From positions 477,335 to 541,334 of the forward strand of contig NZ_BMJC01000001.1 in the NCBI RefSeq assembly GCF_014642875.1: a DNA stretch of 64,000 bases, read 5' to 3'. Under the pieces are notes generated by a model that saw only the letters and a list, made by a program, of their open reading frames with translations, made no database searches and had not been told where the DNA came from. The DNA comes from Puia dinghuensis. GTDB lineage: Bacteria > Bacteroidota > Bacteroidia > Chitinophagales > Chitinophagaceae. The position numbers and the translations under genes are program-made. Of the stretch, positions 26,300 through 34,893 are shown one piece after another. Every line of letters starts with the position of its first letter. Within the stretch, counting starts at the first letter, position 1.

Positions 26300-27952
26300 T
26301 TAGTGTCCGCCACCAATCTGTTCGTCGAAGTTCAAACCCTGCGCTTTGAGGGTGCTTCTGAGCCGTAACGCAAGCCAGGCCAGAACGACATAGCAACCTA
26401 CTGCTACGAAATAGCTATAGTGCATACCGGTGGTCGATCCCAGCACATCGCCGATAGCGCCCTGGAAAGGCGGAACAACCGCCCCGCCCAGGATCATCAT
26501 GATCAGGAAGGCGGAACCCTGACTGGTAAATTTTCCGAGTCCCGCTACGCCGAGCGAGAATATACAGGGCCACATGATCGAATTACAAAGGCCAGCGGCC
26601 ATAATGCAATAGACCGAGAAGATTCCGCTTGTCAGTACACCCGTAAGGATGAAAAAACCTGCCAGTATTGCCAGCGTCAACAGGGTCTTGACAGGCTTTT
26701 GCTGGCCGAAAAAGAAGGCGGCTATCGCTATTGCCACGAAACCGGCATAGGGATAAAGATCGCTGACATCGCCGCTGTAAAGATGGTTGACAAACAAAGC
26801 AACGCCAAATGCTATGAATGGAACGACGATGGTCGCGATGCGTTTCCCGGTCTCCGAAAGATTAAAGACCCCGATCGCCCCCGTCCACCGGCCGATCATC
26901 AGGCTGGCCCAATAGAGACTCACATATTTGGATATCTTGCTTTCGTCCAATCCGGAGAGAGTGAGATACCCCGGTTCCCGCAACAACGCGCCGAAATTAT
27001 TGTCGATGGTGACCTCCACCCCTACATAGAGAAAAATACCCAACATGCCATAGATCAATTGCGGGTAGCGCATCGCACCCCACTTGTCATGGTTTTTGAT
27101 AGCAGAGGAATTGGAGTAAGCAAGGATACCAACGACCACCAGGAGTGTCACGATCAGCAGAGGCAGCTTCTCGATCTTAGTGACCTGACCGACCAGGATC
27201 ACCACCCCTATGAGGAGGGTCATCAGCACCAGCGATCTCGACGCCTTATAAGACCCTTCGAAGCGGTCGTCATCCTTGCCTGCGGGAAGGCGGGAGAAGG
27301 TGAAGAACAGGGCCACGGCGGCAAATACGCATGCCACGATGAGGAAGAGGTTGTTGATGTTCGTAACCGTTGCCTTACTGGCGTCGCCGCCTACCTGTCC
27401 GAAAAGGAAAACGCTGAAAATGATGGGCCCCAGGGTCGTCCCGAGTGAATTGACCCCACCGGCCAGGTTCAGCCGATGACTGCCCGTCGACGGATCACCA
27501 AGGATGATCGCAAAAGGTTGGGCAGCCGTCTGCTGGAGCGAGAAGCCGAGCGCCACGACAAAATACGCCCCCAACAATCCCGCAAATGAATGAGCATTGG
27601 CGGAAGGGATGATCAATAGCGCTCCCGCTACCGAGATCCAGATGCCGTAGATGATCCCCTTTTTATACCCGATACGGTTCAAAATATCGTATTTAAGGAG
27701 ACTCGATATGAGATACAATGCCAACGACCCGATAAAATACGCCCCGTAGAATGCCGAACCCAGCAGTTGCGATTCAAATTGGGTCAGGCTGAAATTGTGT
27801 CTGCAGAACGGAATGAAGATGCTTTGTGAAGCTGCAATGAATCCCCAGAAAAAAAAGACGAGGACCAAGGTGGCGAGGGCTCCGGTGTTAGTGGCTTGCT
27901 TCGGAGCGGTTGCTTTTAATGCAGCCGTGGTGGCTTGGTTTGAATTGTTCAT
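26300..27952 (-). CDS. FucP-type MFS sugar:H+ symporter
   Basis: A long (about 550 residues) 12-helix MFS protein of the fucose/glucose/galactose:H+ symporter family. I prefer ATG 27952 (MNNSNQATTAALKATAPKQ) over an in-frame ATG at 28021. LVLVFFFWGFIAASQSIFIP starts helix 1; the usual FWGF is present. FESQLLGSAFYGAYFIGSL and VALGFSLQQTAAQPFAIILG with GDPSTGSHRLNLAGGVNSLG are family hallmarks (the Gln-rich and Asn segments line the sugar site). It probably imports glucose or a related hexose for the ROK kinase downstream. A terminator separates the two genes, so coupling may be regulatory rather than by a shared mRNA. Confidence 0.88.
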   Translation of the reverse strand: MNNSNQATTAALKATAPKQATNTGALATLVLVFFFWGFIAASQSIFIPFCRHNFSLTQFESQLLGSAFYGAYFIGSLALYLISSLLKYDILNRIGYKKGIIYGIWISVAGALLIIPSANAHSFAGLLGAYFVVALGFSLQQTAAQPFAIILGDPSTGSHRLNLAGGVNSLGTTLGPIIFSVFLFGQVGGDASKATVTNINNLFLIVACVFAAVALFFTFSRLPAGKDDDRFEGSYKASRSLVLMTLLIGVVILVGQVTKIEKLPLLIVTLLVVVGILAYSNSSAIKNHDKWGAMRYPQLIYGMLGIFLYVGVEVTIDNNFGALLREPGYLTLSGLDESKISKYVSLYWASLMIGRWTGAIGVFNLSETGKRIATIVVPFIAFGVALFVNHLYSGDVSDLYPYAGFVAIAIAAFFFGQQKPVKTLLTLAILAGFFILTGVLTSGIFSVYCIMAAGLCNSIMWPCIFSLGVAGLGKFTSQGSAFLIMMILGGAVVPPFQGAIGDVLGSTTGMHYSYFVAVGCYVVLAWLALRLRSTLKAQGLNFDEQIGGGH

Positions 27953-28063
27953 TAGCGACGCGGTTTGCGAATAAGGAACCAAAATACCACCTTTTTCCGA
28001 AGCGAAAAATTTTTTCATCATCTGTATGCAGTTTAATCGAAATCCTTACTAAATTGAACATGA

Positions 28064-29503
28064 ATGGAAATTATTCATGTTTCAGCGGAATGTTATCCCG
28101 TGGCCAAGGCCGGGGGACTTGGTGACGTAGTTGGGGCATTGCCGAAATACCAGCACGATCTGGGGCACGTGGCAAAGGTGGTGATGCCGATGTACCGGAC
28201 CAAATTTCTGGCTGCAAATGAATTCGATGTAGTGCACAAGGGGTATACGCATCTGCACAATTACTGGTTCAATTATACGATCATCAAGGAGCGGACGAAT
28301 AAGCTGGGTTTCGACCTGTACCTGGTGGATATATTTGGATTGCTTGACAGGGAAAAGATCTATGGGTATGACGATGACGTAGAGCGGTTCACGGCTTTCC
28401 AGATAGCGGTGGTCGACTGGATGGTGTCCTGGGCGCATCAGCCCGATATCATCCATGTACACGATCATCATACGGCGCTGATCCCTTTCATGGTAAAATA
28501 CTGTTTTGCCTACCAGAAGCTGCAGAACATCGCAACGGTGCTGACCATTCACAATGGGCAATATCAGGGGCAGACGGGGATGGATAAGACGGTGCTTATT
28601 CCCGCCTGGGACCCCTGGAAAAGGGGGCTGCTGGAATGGGCGGGTGCGTTGAACCCCCTGGCCTGCGGCATCCGCTGCGCCTGGAAGGTGACAACTGTGA
28701 GCCCAACCTACCTGGAAGAGATGCGGTACAGTTCTGCCGGGCTGGAACCGCTGCTGGAATATGAAAAGGGCAAGTGCAGCGGCATCCTGAACGGTATCGA
28801 CACGGTGGTGTGGAACCCGGCGACAGACCGTTACCTGGTGGAGGACCATACTGATGTTCATTATGATATTACGACGGCGGAGGAAGGCAAGCAGAAGAAC
28901 AAAGCCCGGCTCTGCCAGAAATACAATCTTGACCCGAAGAAACCGCTGATCACCTTTATCGGCCGGCTGGTCGGGGACAAAGGCGCCGATCTTTTGCCGC
29001 AGGTGATTGAAGAGTCCTTTTATTATATCGGCCGGAAGATGAATTTCTTTATCCTGGGCAGTGGTTTACCGGAGATCGAGGGAAGGCTGCAGGGGATCAG
29101 GGGGCTATCAAGGGGTGATTATAATACGTATATTGGCTACGACGAGGCGCTGAGTCATTTGATCTATGCCGGGGCTGATTTTATCCTGATGCCTTCGCGT
29201 GTAGAGCCCTGCGGGCTTAATCAAATGTATGCGCTGCGGTATGGCACGGTGCCGGTGGTGAGGAATACGGGCGGCCTGCATGATACGGTGATCGATTACG
29301 GGGATAAGGATGGCTACGGTATCCGGTTCAATCATGCAACGGTGGGGGATATGACCCATGGCATCTGGCGGTCGGTGGAACTCTTCCAGCAGCAGGAGAT
29401 GCTGCGGGAGATAAGGCAACGGATGATGCAGCTCGACTTCAGCTGGGAGACCAGCGTCCGGGCTTATCTTGATCTTTACGACCGGGCCAGGCATGGAGGA
29501 TAA
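28064..29503 (+). CDS. glgA: Glycogen synthase (ADP-glucose dependent, GT5)
   Basis: A 479-residue GT-B glycosyltransferase that adds glucose from ADP-glucose to the non-reducing ends of alpha-1,4-glucan. The N-terminal ADP-glucose site is VAKAGGLGDVVGALPKY (KxGGL). DIIHVHDHHTALIPFMV sits in the N-domain. The C-domain has ITFIGRLVGDKGADLLPQV and PSRVEPCGLNQMYALRYGTV with the catalytic Glu, followed by RNTGGLHDTVID. It starts a same-strand run with glgC 54 bases downstream. The region upstream is divergent from the FucP-type transporter. Confidence 0.96.
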   Translation: MEIIHVSAECYPVAKAGGLGDVVGALPKYQHDLGHVAKVVMPMYRTKFLAANEFDVVHKGYTHLHNYWFNYTIIKERTNKLGFDLYLVDIFGLLDREKIYGYDDDVERFTAFQIAVVDWMVSWAHQPDIIHVHDHHTALIPFMVKYCFAYQKLQNIATVLTIHNGQYQGQTGMDKTVLIPAWDPWKRGLLEWAGALNPLACGIRCAWKVTTVSPTYLEEMRYSSAGLEPLLEYEKGKCSGILNGIDTVVWNPATDRYLVEDHTDVHYDITTAEEGKQKNKARLCQKYNLDPKKPLITFIGRLVGDKGADLLPQVIEESFYYIGRKMNFFILGSGLPEIEGRLQGIRGLSRGDYNTYIGYDEALSHLIYAGADFILMPSRVEPCGLNQMYALRYGTVPVVRNTGGLHDTVIDYGDKDGYGIRFNHATVGDMTHGIWRSVELFQQQEMLREIRQRMMQLDFSWETSVRAYLDLYDRARHGG

Positions 29504-29557
29504 GTAACAACAGACTAGCATTATAAATCAGATTGTTCATTAATTAAACGCTTGTAT

Positions 29558-30832
29558 ATGTCAAAAGAAATTCTGTCCGTCATATTGGGAGGTGGTGCAG
29601 GAACCCGGTTGTATCCTCTCACTGCCAGCCGTAGCAAACCAGCAGTGCCCATCGCAGGGAAATACCGGCTGGTGGACATCCCGATCTCCAATTGCCTGAA
29701 CTCGGGCATATCCCGGATGTTCGTCCTGACGCAGTTCAATTCAGCATCGCTGAACCGGCATATCAAGAACACGTATCATTTCAGCGCTTTCAGTTCGGCC
29801 TTTGTGGACATCCTGGCGGCCGAGCAGACACCGGATAACCCCACCTGGTACCAGGGGACGGCCGATGCGGTGCGGCAATGTCTCCGCCACCTGGGACCTT
29901 TTGACAGCGAATATGTGCTCATCCTTTCCGGCGACCAGCTATACCAGATGGATTTCATGGAAATGCTGAACCATCATAAGAAAATGGGGGCGGATATCTC
30001 CATCGCCACCATCCCCGTGAACGCCAAGGATGCGTCGGATTTCGGGATCATGAAAATGGACGAGAGCGGTTTTATCAACTCTTTTACGGAAAAGCCGAAA
30101 CAGGACATGCTGGGGCCATGGGTGAGTGATACCGGCCACGCGATGCAGGCCCAGGGCCGCAATTACCTGGCGTCGATGGGGATCTATATCTTCAACCGCC
30201 AGCTGCTTTCCGACCTGCTGCAGAACGAGTTTGCGGAGTCTACCGATTTCGGGAAAGAGATCATTCCGCAATCCCTCGAAAAATACAAGGTCGTAAGCTA
30301 CCAGTATGAAGGGTATTGGACCGACATTGGAAATATTCCTTCCTTCTTCGAGGCGAATCTGGGTCTGACCAAGGATATCCCCGACTTCAACCTCTTCGAC
30401 AACGAGAAAGCCATCTATACCCGCGCGCGGATGCTGCCGCCGGCCAAGATCAGCGGCACAACACTGGAGAAGACCATCATCGCGGAAGGCTGTATCATCA
30501 ATGCGTCGCGTATCGAGAACAGCATCATCGGTATCCGTACCCGGATCGGCACGGGAACCACCATCGTCAGCAGCTACCTGATGGGGGTAGATTACTATGA
30601 GACTATCGAGGAGATCGAGCTGGCACGGCAACACGGGCTGCCGACGGTGGGCATCGGGCACCGCTGCTATATCCGGAATGCCATCGTGGACAAGAACTGC
30701 CGCATCGGTGACGATGTGCGGATCAATGGCGGGCATCACCTGGAAAATGCCGATCATTCGCTGTATACCGTAAAAGAAGGGGTGGTCGTGATCAAGAAGG
30801 GTGCGGTGCTGCCCAACGGATTTGTAATTTGA
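29558..30832 (+). CDS. glgC: Glucose-1-phosphate adenylyltransferase
   Basis: A 424-residue ADP-glucose pyrophosphorylase that makes ADP-glucose from Glc-1-P and ATP, the committed step of glycogen synthesis. MSKEILSVILGGGAGTRLYP with SRSKPAVPIAGKYRLVDIP is the nucleotide-binding N-terminus. The FTEKP sugar site is also present (SFTEKPKQD). The C-terminal left-handed beta-helix contains EGCIINASRIENSIIGIRT and ends AVLPNGFVI. I use ATG 29558; an in-frame TTG two codons upstream is possible. It follows glgA and precedes the MFS permease by 19 bases, consistent with one operon. Confidence 0.96.
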   Translation: MSKEILSVILGGGAGTRLYPLTASRSKPAVPIAGKYRLVDIPISNCLNSGISRMFVLTQFNSASLNRHIKNTYHFSAFSSAFVDILAAEQTPDNPTWYQGTADAVRQCLRHLGPFDSEYVLILSGDQLYQMDFMEMLNHHKKMGADISIATIPVNAKDASDFGIMKMDESGFINSFTEKPKQDMLGPWVSDTGHAMQAQGRNYLASMGIYIFNRQLLSDLLQNEFAESTDFGKEIIPQSLEKYKVVSYQYEGYWTDIGNIPSFFEANLGLTKDIPDFNLFDNEKAIYTRARMLPPAKISGTTLEKTIIAEGCIINASRIENSIIGIRTRIGTGTTIVSSYLMGVDYYETIEEIELARQHGLPTVGIGHRCYIRNAIVDKNCRIGDDVRINGGHHLENADHSLYTVKEGVVVIKKGAVLPNGFVI

Positions 30833-30851
30833 TCTAACAATTGCTTGCTAT

Positions 30852-32228
30852 ATGGCCACCAAACCCCTGTTAAGAACCGGGCAGATCATTTCCATGAGCT
30901 TTGGCTTTTTGGGGATACAGTGTGGCTTTGCGCTTCAGAATACCAATACCAGCCGCATCCTGCGGTCTTTTGGCGCCGATGTAGACCAGCTTCCCGCTTT
31001 CTGGCTTGTAGCCCCCATCATGGGGATGATCATCCAGCCGCTGATCGGTCATTACAGCGATCGCACCTGGAACCGGCTTGGGCGAAGAAAGCCTTATTTC
31101 CTCACAGGTGCGCTGCTATCCTCCCTTGCGCTGATATTGCTGCCCAATTCCGGGGCGATGGCAGGGGTGATCCCGGCCTTGTGGATCGGCGCCGGTTTTG
31201 TCATGATAATGGACGCTTCCTTTAATGTTGCTATGGAGCCCTTCCGGGCGCTGGTGGCGGATAATCTGCCGGACAGCCAGCGGGCCAAGGGTTTTGCCAT
31301 CCAGGCCTGTCTCATCGGCATCGGGGCGGTGGGGGGCTCCTATATGACCAGCATCCTGGCCTGGCTGGGTTTTAGCCAGGTTTCGGGCGCCAACGGTGTC
31401 GCGGACAATATCAAATATTCGTTTTACATCGGCGCTACTCTCTTTATTCTCGCCATCCTGGTGACGGTGTTCTTTTCGAAGGAATACCCGCCGAAGGAAT
31501 ATGAACAGTATCATGGTCATGTCGAGGAAAAACATGGGAAGGGCGGGCTGGCGGAAATTTTTCAGGATTTTGCCAGGATGCCGAAGACGATGCGGCAGCT
31601 GGGGCTGGTGCAGTTCTTCAGCTGGTTTGCGATGTTCAGCATGTGGGTATTCACCACCGACGCCGTGGCCACGCATGTCTATGGACTCACCGGGGACTAC
31701 GTGCACACCAAGGCGGGGAACAATGCGGGCAATGTTGTGGGTAATGCCTTTGGGATATATAATGCTGTTGGGGCTTTGTATGCACTTTGCCTGACTCCAA
31801 TGGCAAGAAGGATGGGCCGCAAGATGACCCACGCGATCTCGCTTCTTGCCGGCGGCATCGGGCTGATCTCTATTTTCTTTGTTCATGGCGCATGGGGGCT
31901 TTATTTTTCCATGATCGGGGTAGGACTGGCCTGGGCCAGTATTCTCGCCATGCCTTATGTGATCCTGAGCGGCTGTATCCCGGCGGGGAAGATGGGTATC
32001 TATATGGGCATCTTCAATTTCTTTATCACCTTACCACAGATCGTCAACGGTCTTTTTGGCGGGATGATCGTCAAGCATATCTATAACAACCAACCTATCT
32101 ATTCTATCGTCCTGGCCGGGTTTTGCCTTATCGCCGCGGCCGTTTCGGTGCTTTTCGTCTACGATGGCGGTGCGATCCGCATGCAGCAGGAGAAAGCCGG
32201 TTTTTTTGCCGAACGCACCACTTCTTAA
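30852..32228 (+). CDS. MFS permease of the SLC45/GPH-like type, probably a maltose/maltodextrin transporter
   Basis: A 458-residue 12-helix MFS protein. GQIISMSFGFLGIQCGFALQ opens helix 1, followed by RILRSFGADVDQLPAFWLVA and PLIGHYSDRTWNRLGRRKPY; the RxGRR-x-PY loop is typical of the sucrose/maltose (SLC45-like) branch. Neighbouring glgA/glgC upstream and a secreted GH13 amylase four bases downstream suggest an inner-membrane permease for maltose or short maltodextrins. The substrate assignment rests on context, not on a diagnostic residue. Confidence 0.85.
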   Translation: MATKPLLRTGQIISMSFGFLGIQCGFALQNTNTSRILRSFGADVDQLPAFWLVAPIMGMIIQPLIGHYSDRTWNRLGRRKPYFLTGALLSSLALILLPNSGAMAGVIPALWIGAGFVMIMDASFNVAMEPFRALVADNLPDSQRAKGFAIQACLIGIGAVGGSYMTSILAWLGFSQVSGANGVADNIKYSFYIGATLFILAILVTVFFSKEYPPKEYEQYHGHVEEKHGKGGLAEIFQDFARMPKTMRQLGLVQFFSWFAMFSMWVFTTDAVATHVYGLTGDYVHTKAGNNAGNVVGNAFGIYNAVGALYALCLTPMARRMGRKMTHAISLLAGGIGLISIFFVHGAWGLYFSMIGVGLAWASILAMPYVILSGCIPAGKMGIYMGIFNFFITLPQIVNGLFGGMIVKHIYNNQPIYSIVLAGFCLIAAAVSVLFVYDGGAIRMQQEKAGFFAERTTS

Positions 32229-32232
32229 ATTC

Positions 32233-34086
32233 ATGGTTATGCAAAAGCTTTTTGTCCTTATCGCCGGGTGCTGCCTGGTGGGCGTTGCGGCCTTCGGCCA
32301 AGCCAACGATGGGATCAGGACCTATCCTTCCAATTGGTGGGTAGGGATGAAACATTCTACGATACAGGTGATCGTCCGGGGTGAAGGGGTGGGGAAGGCG
32401 AAAGGGGTACGAGTGAATTACCCCGGAGTGACCGTAGCCGACTGGCGACCGGCCCACAATTCCCATTATCTTTTTTTGCATCTGCGGATTGGCGCGGCGG
32501 CCCGGCCTGGGACGGTGCATATCATCATGGATGGCGCCGGGACTGTCGATTTCCCGCTGGCAGCGCGGCGAAGTGGTAACGGAACGGCCTATGCGCAGGG
32601 TATCACTTCTGCCGACTTTATTTATCTGCTGATGCCCGATCGCTGGAGCAATGGCGATCCGTCCAATGACCGGGTTCCCGGGCTGCGCGACCAGTCGCTG
32701 AACAGGGACTCCATTTTCCTGCGCCACGGCGGCGACTTCCAGGGTATCCTCAACCACCTGGATTATCTGCAACAGCTGGGGGTGACGGCCCTGTGGATGA
32801 CGCCGGTGCTGGAGAACGATATGCCCGACCGGACTGAGCACGGATATGCTTTTACCGATCACTATACCATCGAGCCGCGCCTTGGTGGCGCGGAAGGGTA
32901 CCGGCGGCTTTCGGACGCGCTGCACGCCCGAGGAATGAAACTGATACAGGACGCAGTATACAACCACGTAGGACTCTATCACTGGCTGGTACAAGACCCA
33001 CCGGACACAAACTGGCTGCATAATTGGCCGACCTATACGCAAACGAACTATCGCAGCGAAACGGTGATGGACCCGTATGCCAGCGCCGCGGACCATAAGC
33101 TGTTAGTCGATGGCTGGTTCACCCAACAGATGCCCGATCTGAACCAGGACAACCCCGATCTCGCGGCGTTTTTGATACAGCACGCCATCTGGTGCGTAGA
33201 ATCCTTTGGCGTTGACGGCTGGAGGATCGACACGTACCCGTATAACAGTTTACCCTTTATGAACCGGTGCAATGCCGCGCTGTTGGAAGAATACCCGAAG
33301 CTGACGATGTTCGGCGAATGCTGGAGCCCTGATGTGGCGCAGCAGGCGTATTTTGCACGCAACAGTTTCGATGCGGCCTTCAAGAGCAATCTGCCCGGGG
33401 TTCTGGATTTTCAGTGTCTCTTCAACGGGATCGCGGCGGCGGTGGGGGACAGTTCGGCCCAGGGTGGCGGGGTCAACCGGCTTACCCAGACCCTTGGCAG
33501 TGATTTCCTTTATCAAAACCCCGCGGCCAATGTGATCTTCCTCGACAACCATGATATGACAAGGTGGTTCTCGAGAATGCACGAGGAAGTGGCGGCGCAG
33601 AAGATGGGCATCGAATGGCTGCTGACAGCAAGGGGTATCCCGCAACTCTACTATGGGACGGAGGTGCTGATGGCCGGTGTGGATAACCCGGATGGCTGGG
33701 TGCGGCTTGATTTTCCGGGCGGATGGCCGGGCGACAAAAAGAATGCTTTCACCGGCGAGGCGTTGACGGAAGACGAGAAGAGCATCCAGGATGTGGTGAA
33801 AAAGCTTGGGCAATACCGGCTCCATTCCAGCGCATTGCATAGCGGGAGGATGATGCAATATGTGCCGAAGGGATCGCTCTATGTCTACTTCCGGTATGAC
33901 GCCAGACAAACCGTGCTTTGCGCGATGAATACGGGCAACCTGCCAGTGAAGGTGGATTTTTCGCGATTCAGCGAACGGACGAAGGGATTTTCCCAGGGTG
34001 TCGATGTGCTGACGGATCAGCGCTATCCGCTGGCGCAAACGGCAGCCTTGCCCGGCCGCACCATGTGGGTACTGGAATTACAATGA
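32233..34086 (+). CDS. Secreted GH13 alpha-amylase/neopullulanase-like enzyme (SusA-like)
   Basis: About 617 residues from ATG 32233 (ATG 32239 is also possible), with signal peptide LFVLIAGCCLVGVAAFGQ. An N-terminal beta domain (about 30-115) resembles the cyclomaltodextrinase N-domain. The GH13 barrel shows the four conserved regions: IQDAVYNHVG, GVDGWRIDTYPYN (nucleophile Asp333), MFGECW (acid/base Glu362) and FLDNHDMTRW (Asp441). Like Bacteroides SusA it is probably periplasmic and cleaves maltodextrins to sugars for the adjacent permease. The cleavage pattern cannot be read from the sequence. Confidence 0.9.
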   Translation: MVMQKLFVLIAGCCLVGVAAFGQANDGIRTYPSNWWVGMKHSTIQVIVRGEGVGKAKGVRVNYPGVTVADWRPAHNSHYLFLHLRIGAAARPGTVHIIMDGAGTVDFPLAARRSGNGTAYAQGITSADFIYLLMPDRWSNGDPSNDRVPGLRDQSLNRDSIFLRHGGDFQGILNHLDYLQQLGVTALWMTPVLENDMPDRTEHGYAFTDHYTIEPRLGGAEGYRRLSDALHARGMKLIQDAVYNHVGLYHWLVQDPPDTNWLHNWPTYTQTNYRSETVMDPYASAADHKLLVDGWFTQQMPDLNQDNPDLAAFLIQHAIWCVESFGVDGWRIDTYPYNSLPFMNRCNAALLEEYPKLTMFGECWSPDVAQQAYFARNSFDAAFKSNLPGVLDFQCLFNGIAAAVGDSSAQGGGVNRLTQTLGSDFLYQNPAANVIFLDNHDMTRWFSRMHEEVAAQKMGIEWLLTARGIPQLYYGTEVLMAGVDNPDGWVRLDFPGGWPGDKKNAFTGEALTEDEKSIQDVVKKLGQYRLHSSALHSGRMMQYVPKGSLYVYFRYDARQTVLCAMNTGNLPVKVDFSRFSERTKGFSQGVDVLTDQRYPLAQTAALPGRTMWVLELQ

Positions 34087-34104
34087 GGCGCCGGCCGTTG
34101 GCCG

Positions 34105-34869
34105 TTACAGTAGCGCGGCTTCCATGAACTGCCGCCCCGTCTTTCCCCAATCTTTCAGGCTGCCCTGAATACTCTGCAGCAGGCCGGCATTGTCGACCTT
34201 TTTGCCTTTCACCGGCGGAGCGACCTGCACGTCGGTGACCTTTATGGCATCCACCTTTGTGGCAAACCAGGAGACGTGCTGATGGGGCAGGGAGACGCCC
34301 AGGATCATCCCGGGCAGACCGGTGAAGGATTCGGGTCCGCCGGTGGTGAGGATCTCGTCGGTATAAAAGGCGACGACATAGATGGAGTCCATGATGATGG
34401 CGTTGGCGCGACGGCAGTTAAAGCCCAGGATGTTGCGGGTTTCGTCGGTGATCTTCCATTTTATCTGACGGAGGCTGTCCTGGATGAGGAAGCCCTGTTC
34501 GAAGATATTCTTGTGGCTGATGCCCCGGTAATTTTCCAGGTCGGACCAGACGACATTATCCTGGGCCGGCGGCTGCCAGAAGAAGAGCGACGCCTTGTCA
34601 TCGCTTTCCCGGCCGGGTTTGTAGAGGCACTTGCTGCGGGTGAAATAAAGATCGAAATAGGACGTCCGGAAATGGCTGGACGCTTTCTTGCGCAGTTCGG
34701 CCCACTGGTCATTGTCCTCTTCCTTGCTGATCTGGGCATAGACGTTGACGCTGCGCATGAATTCGATGCGGCCCTGGGAAAGGAATATCGTGTTGCTCTG
34801 TGCGCGGGTGGCGTACCCGGCGGCGAGCAGGAGGAATAAAAGGAGCAGGTGTGAGCGATGGCGTAACAT
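34105..34869 (-). CDS. GLPGLI family protein
   Basis: A 254-residue exported protein with signal peptide LLLLFLLLAAGYATRAQ. The family-defining motif appears as SFTGLPGMILGVSLPH near residue 190. Upstream are DETRNILGFNCRRANAI and YVVAFYTDEILTTGGPE, the conserved Cys- and Tyr-containing strands typical of the family. GLPGLI proteins are Bacteroidota-specific, of unknown function, and usually lie next to an outer-membrane barrel, exactly as here (24 bases upstream on the same strand). TATATTTA, a near match to the -7 element, ends four bases before the ATG. Confidence 0.88.
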   Translation of the reverse strand: MLRHRSHLLLLFLLLAAGYATRAQSNTIFLSQGRIEFMRSVNVYAQISKEEDNDQWAELRKKASSHFRTSYFDLYFTRSKCLYKPGRESDDKASLFFWQPPAQDNVVWSDLENYRGISHKNIFEQGFLIQDSLRQIKWKITDETRNILGFNCRRANAIIMDSIYVVAFYTDEILTTGGPESFTGLPGMILGVSLPHQHVSWFATKVDAIKVTDVQVAPPVKGKKVDNAGLLQSIQGSLKDWGKTGRQFMEAALL

Positions 34870-34893
34870 AATGTAAATATATTATAGGTTAGG

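Noticed and set aside
26420-27448. A 342-codon frame antisense to the FucP-type transporter
   Set aside because: Its translation is rich in charged and His/Gln residues, which results from reading hydrophobic codons backwards.
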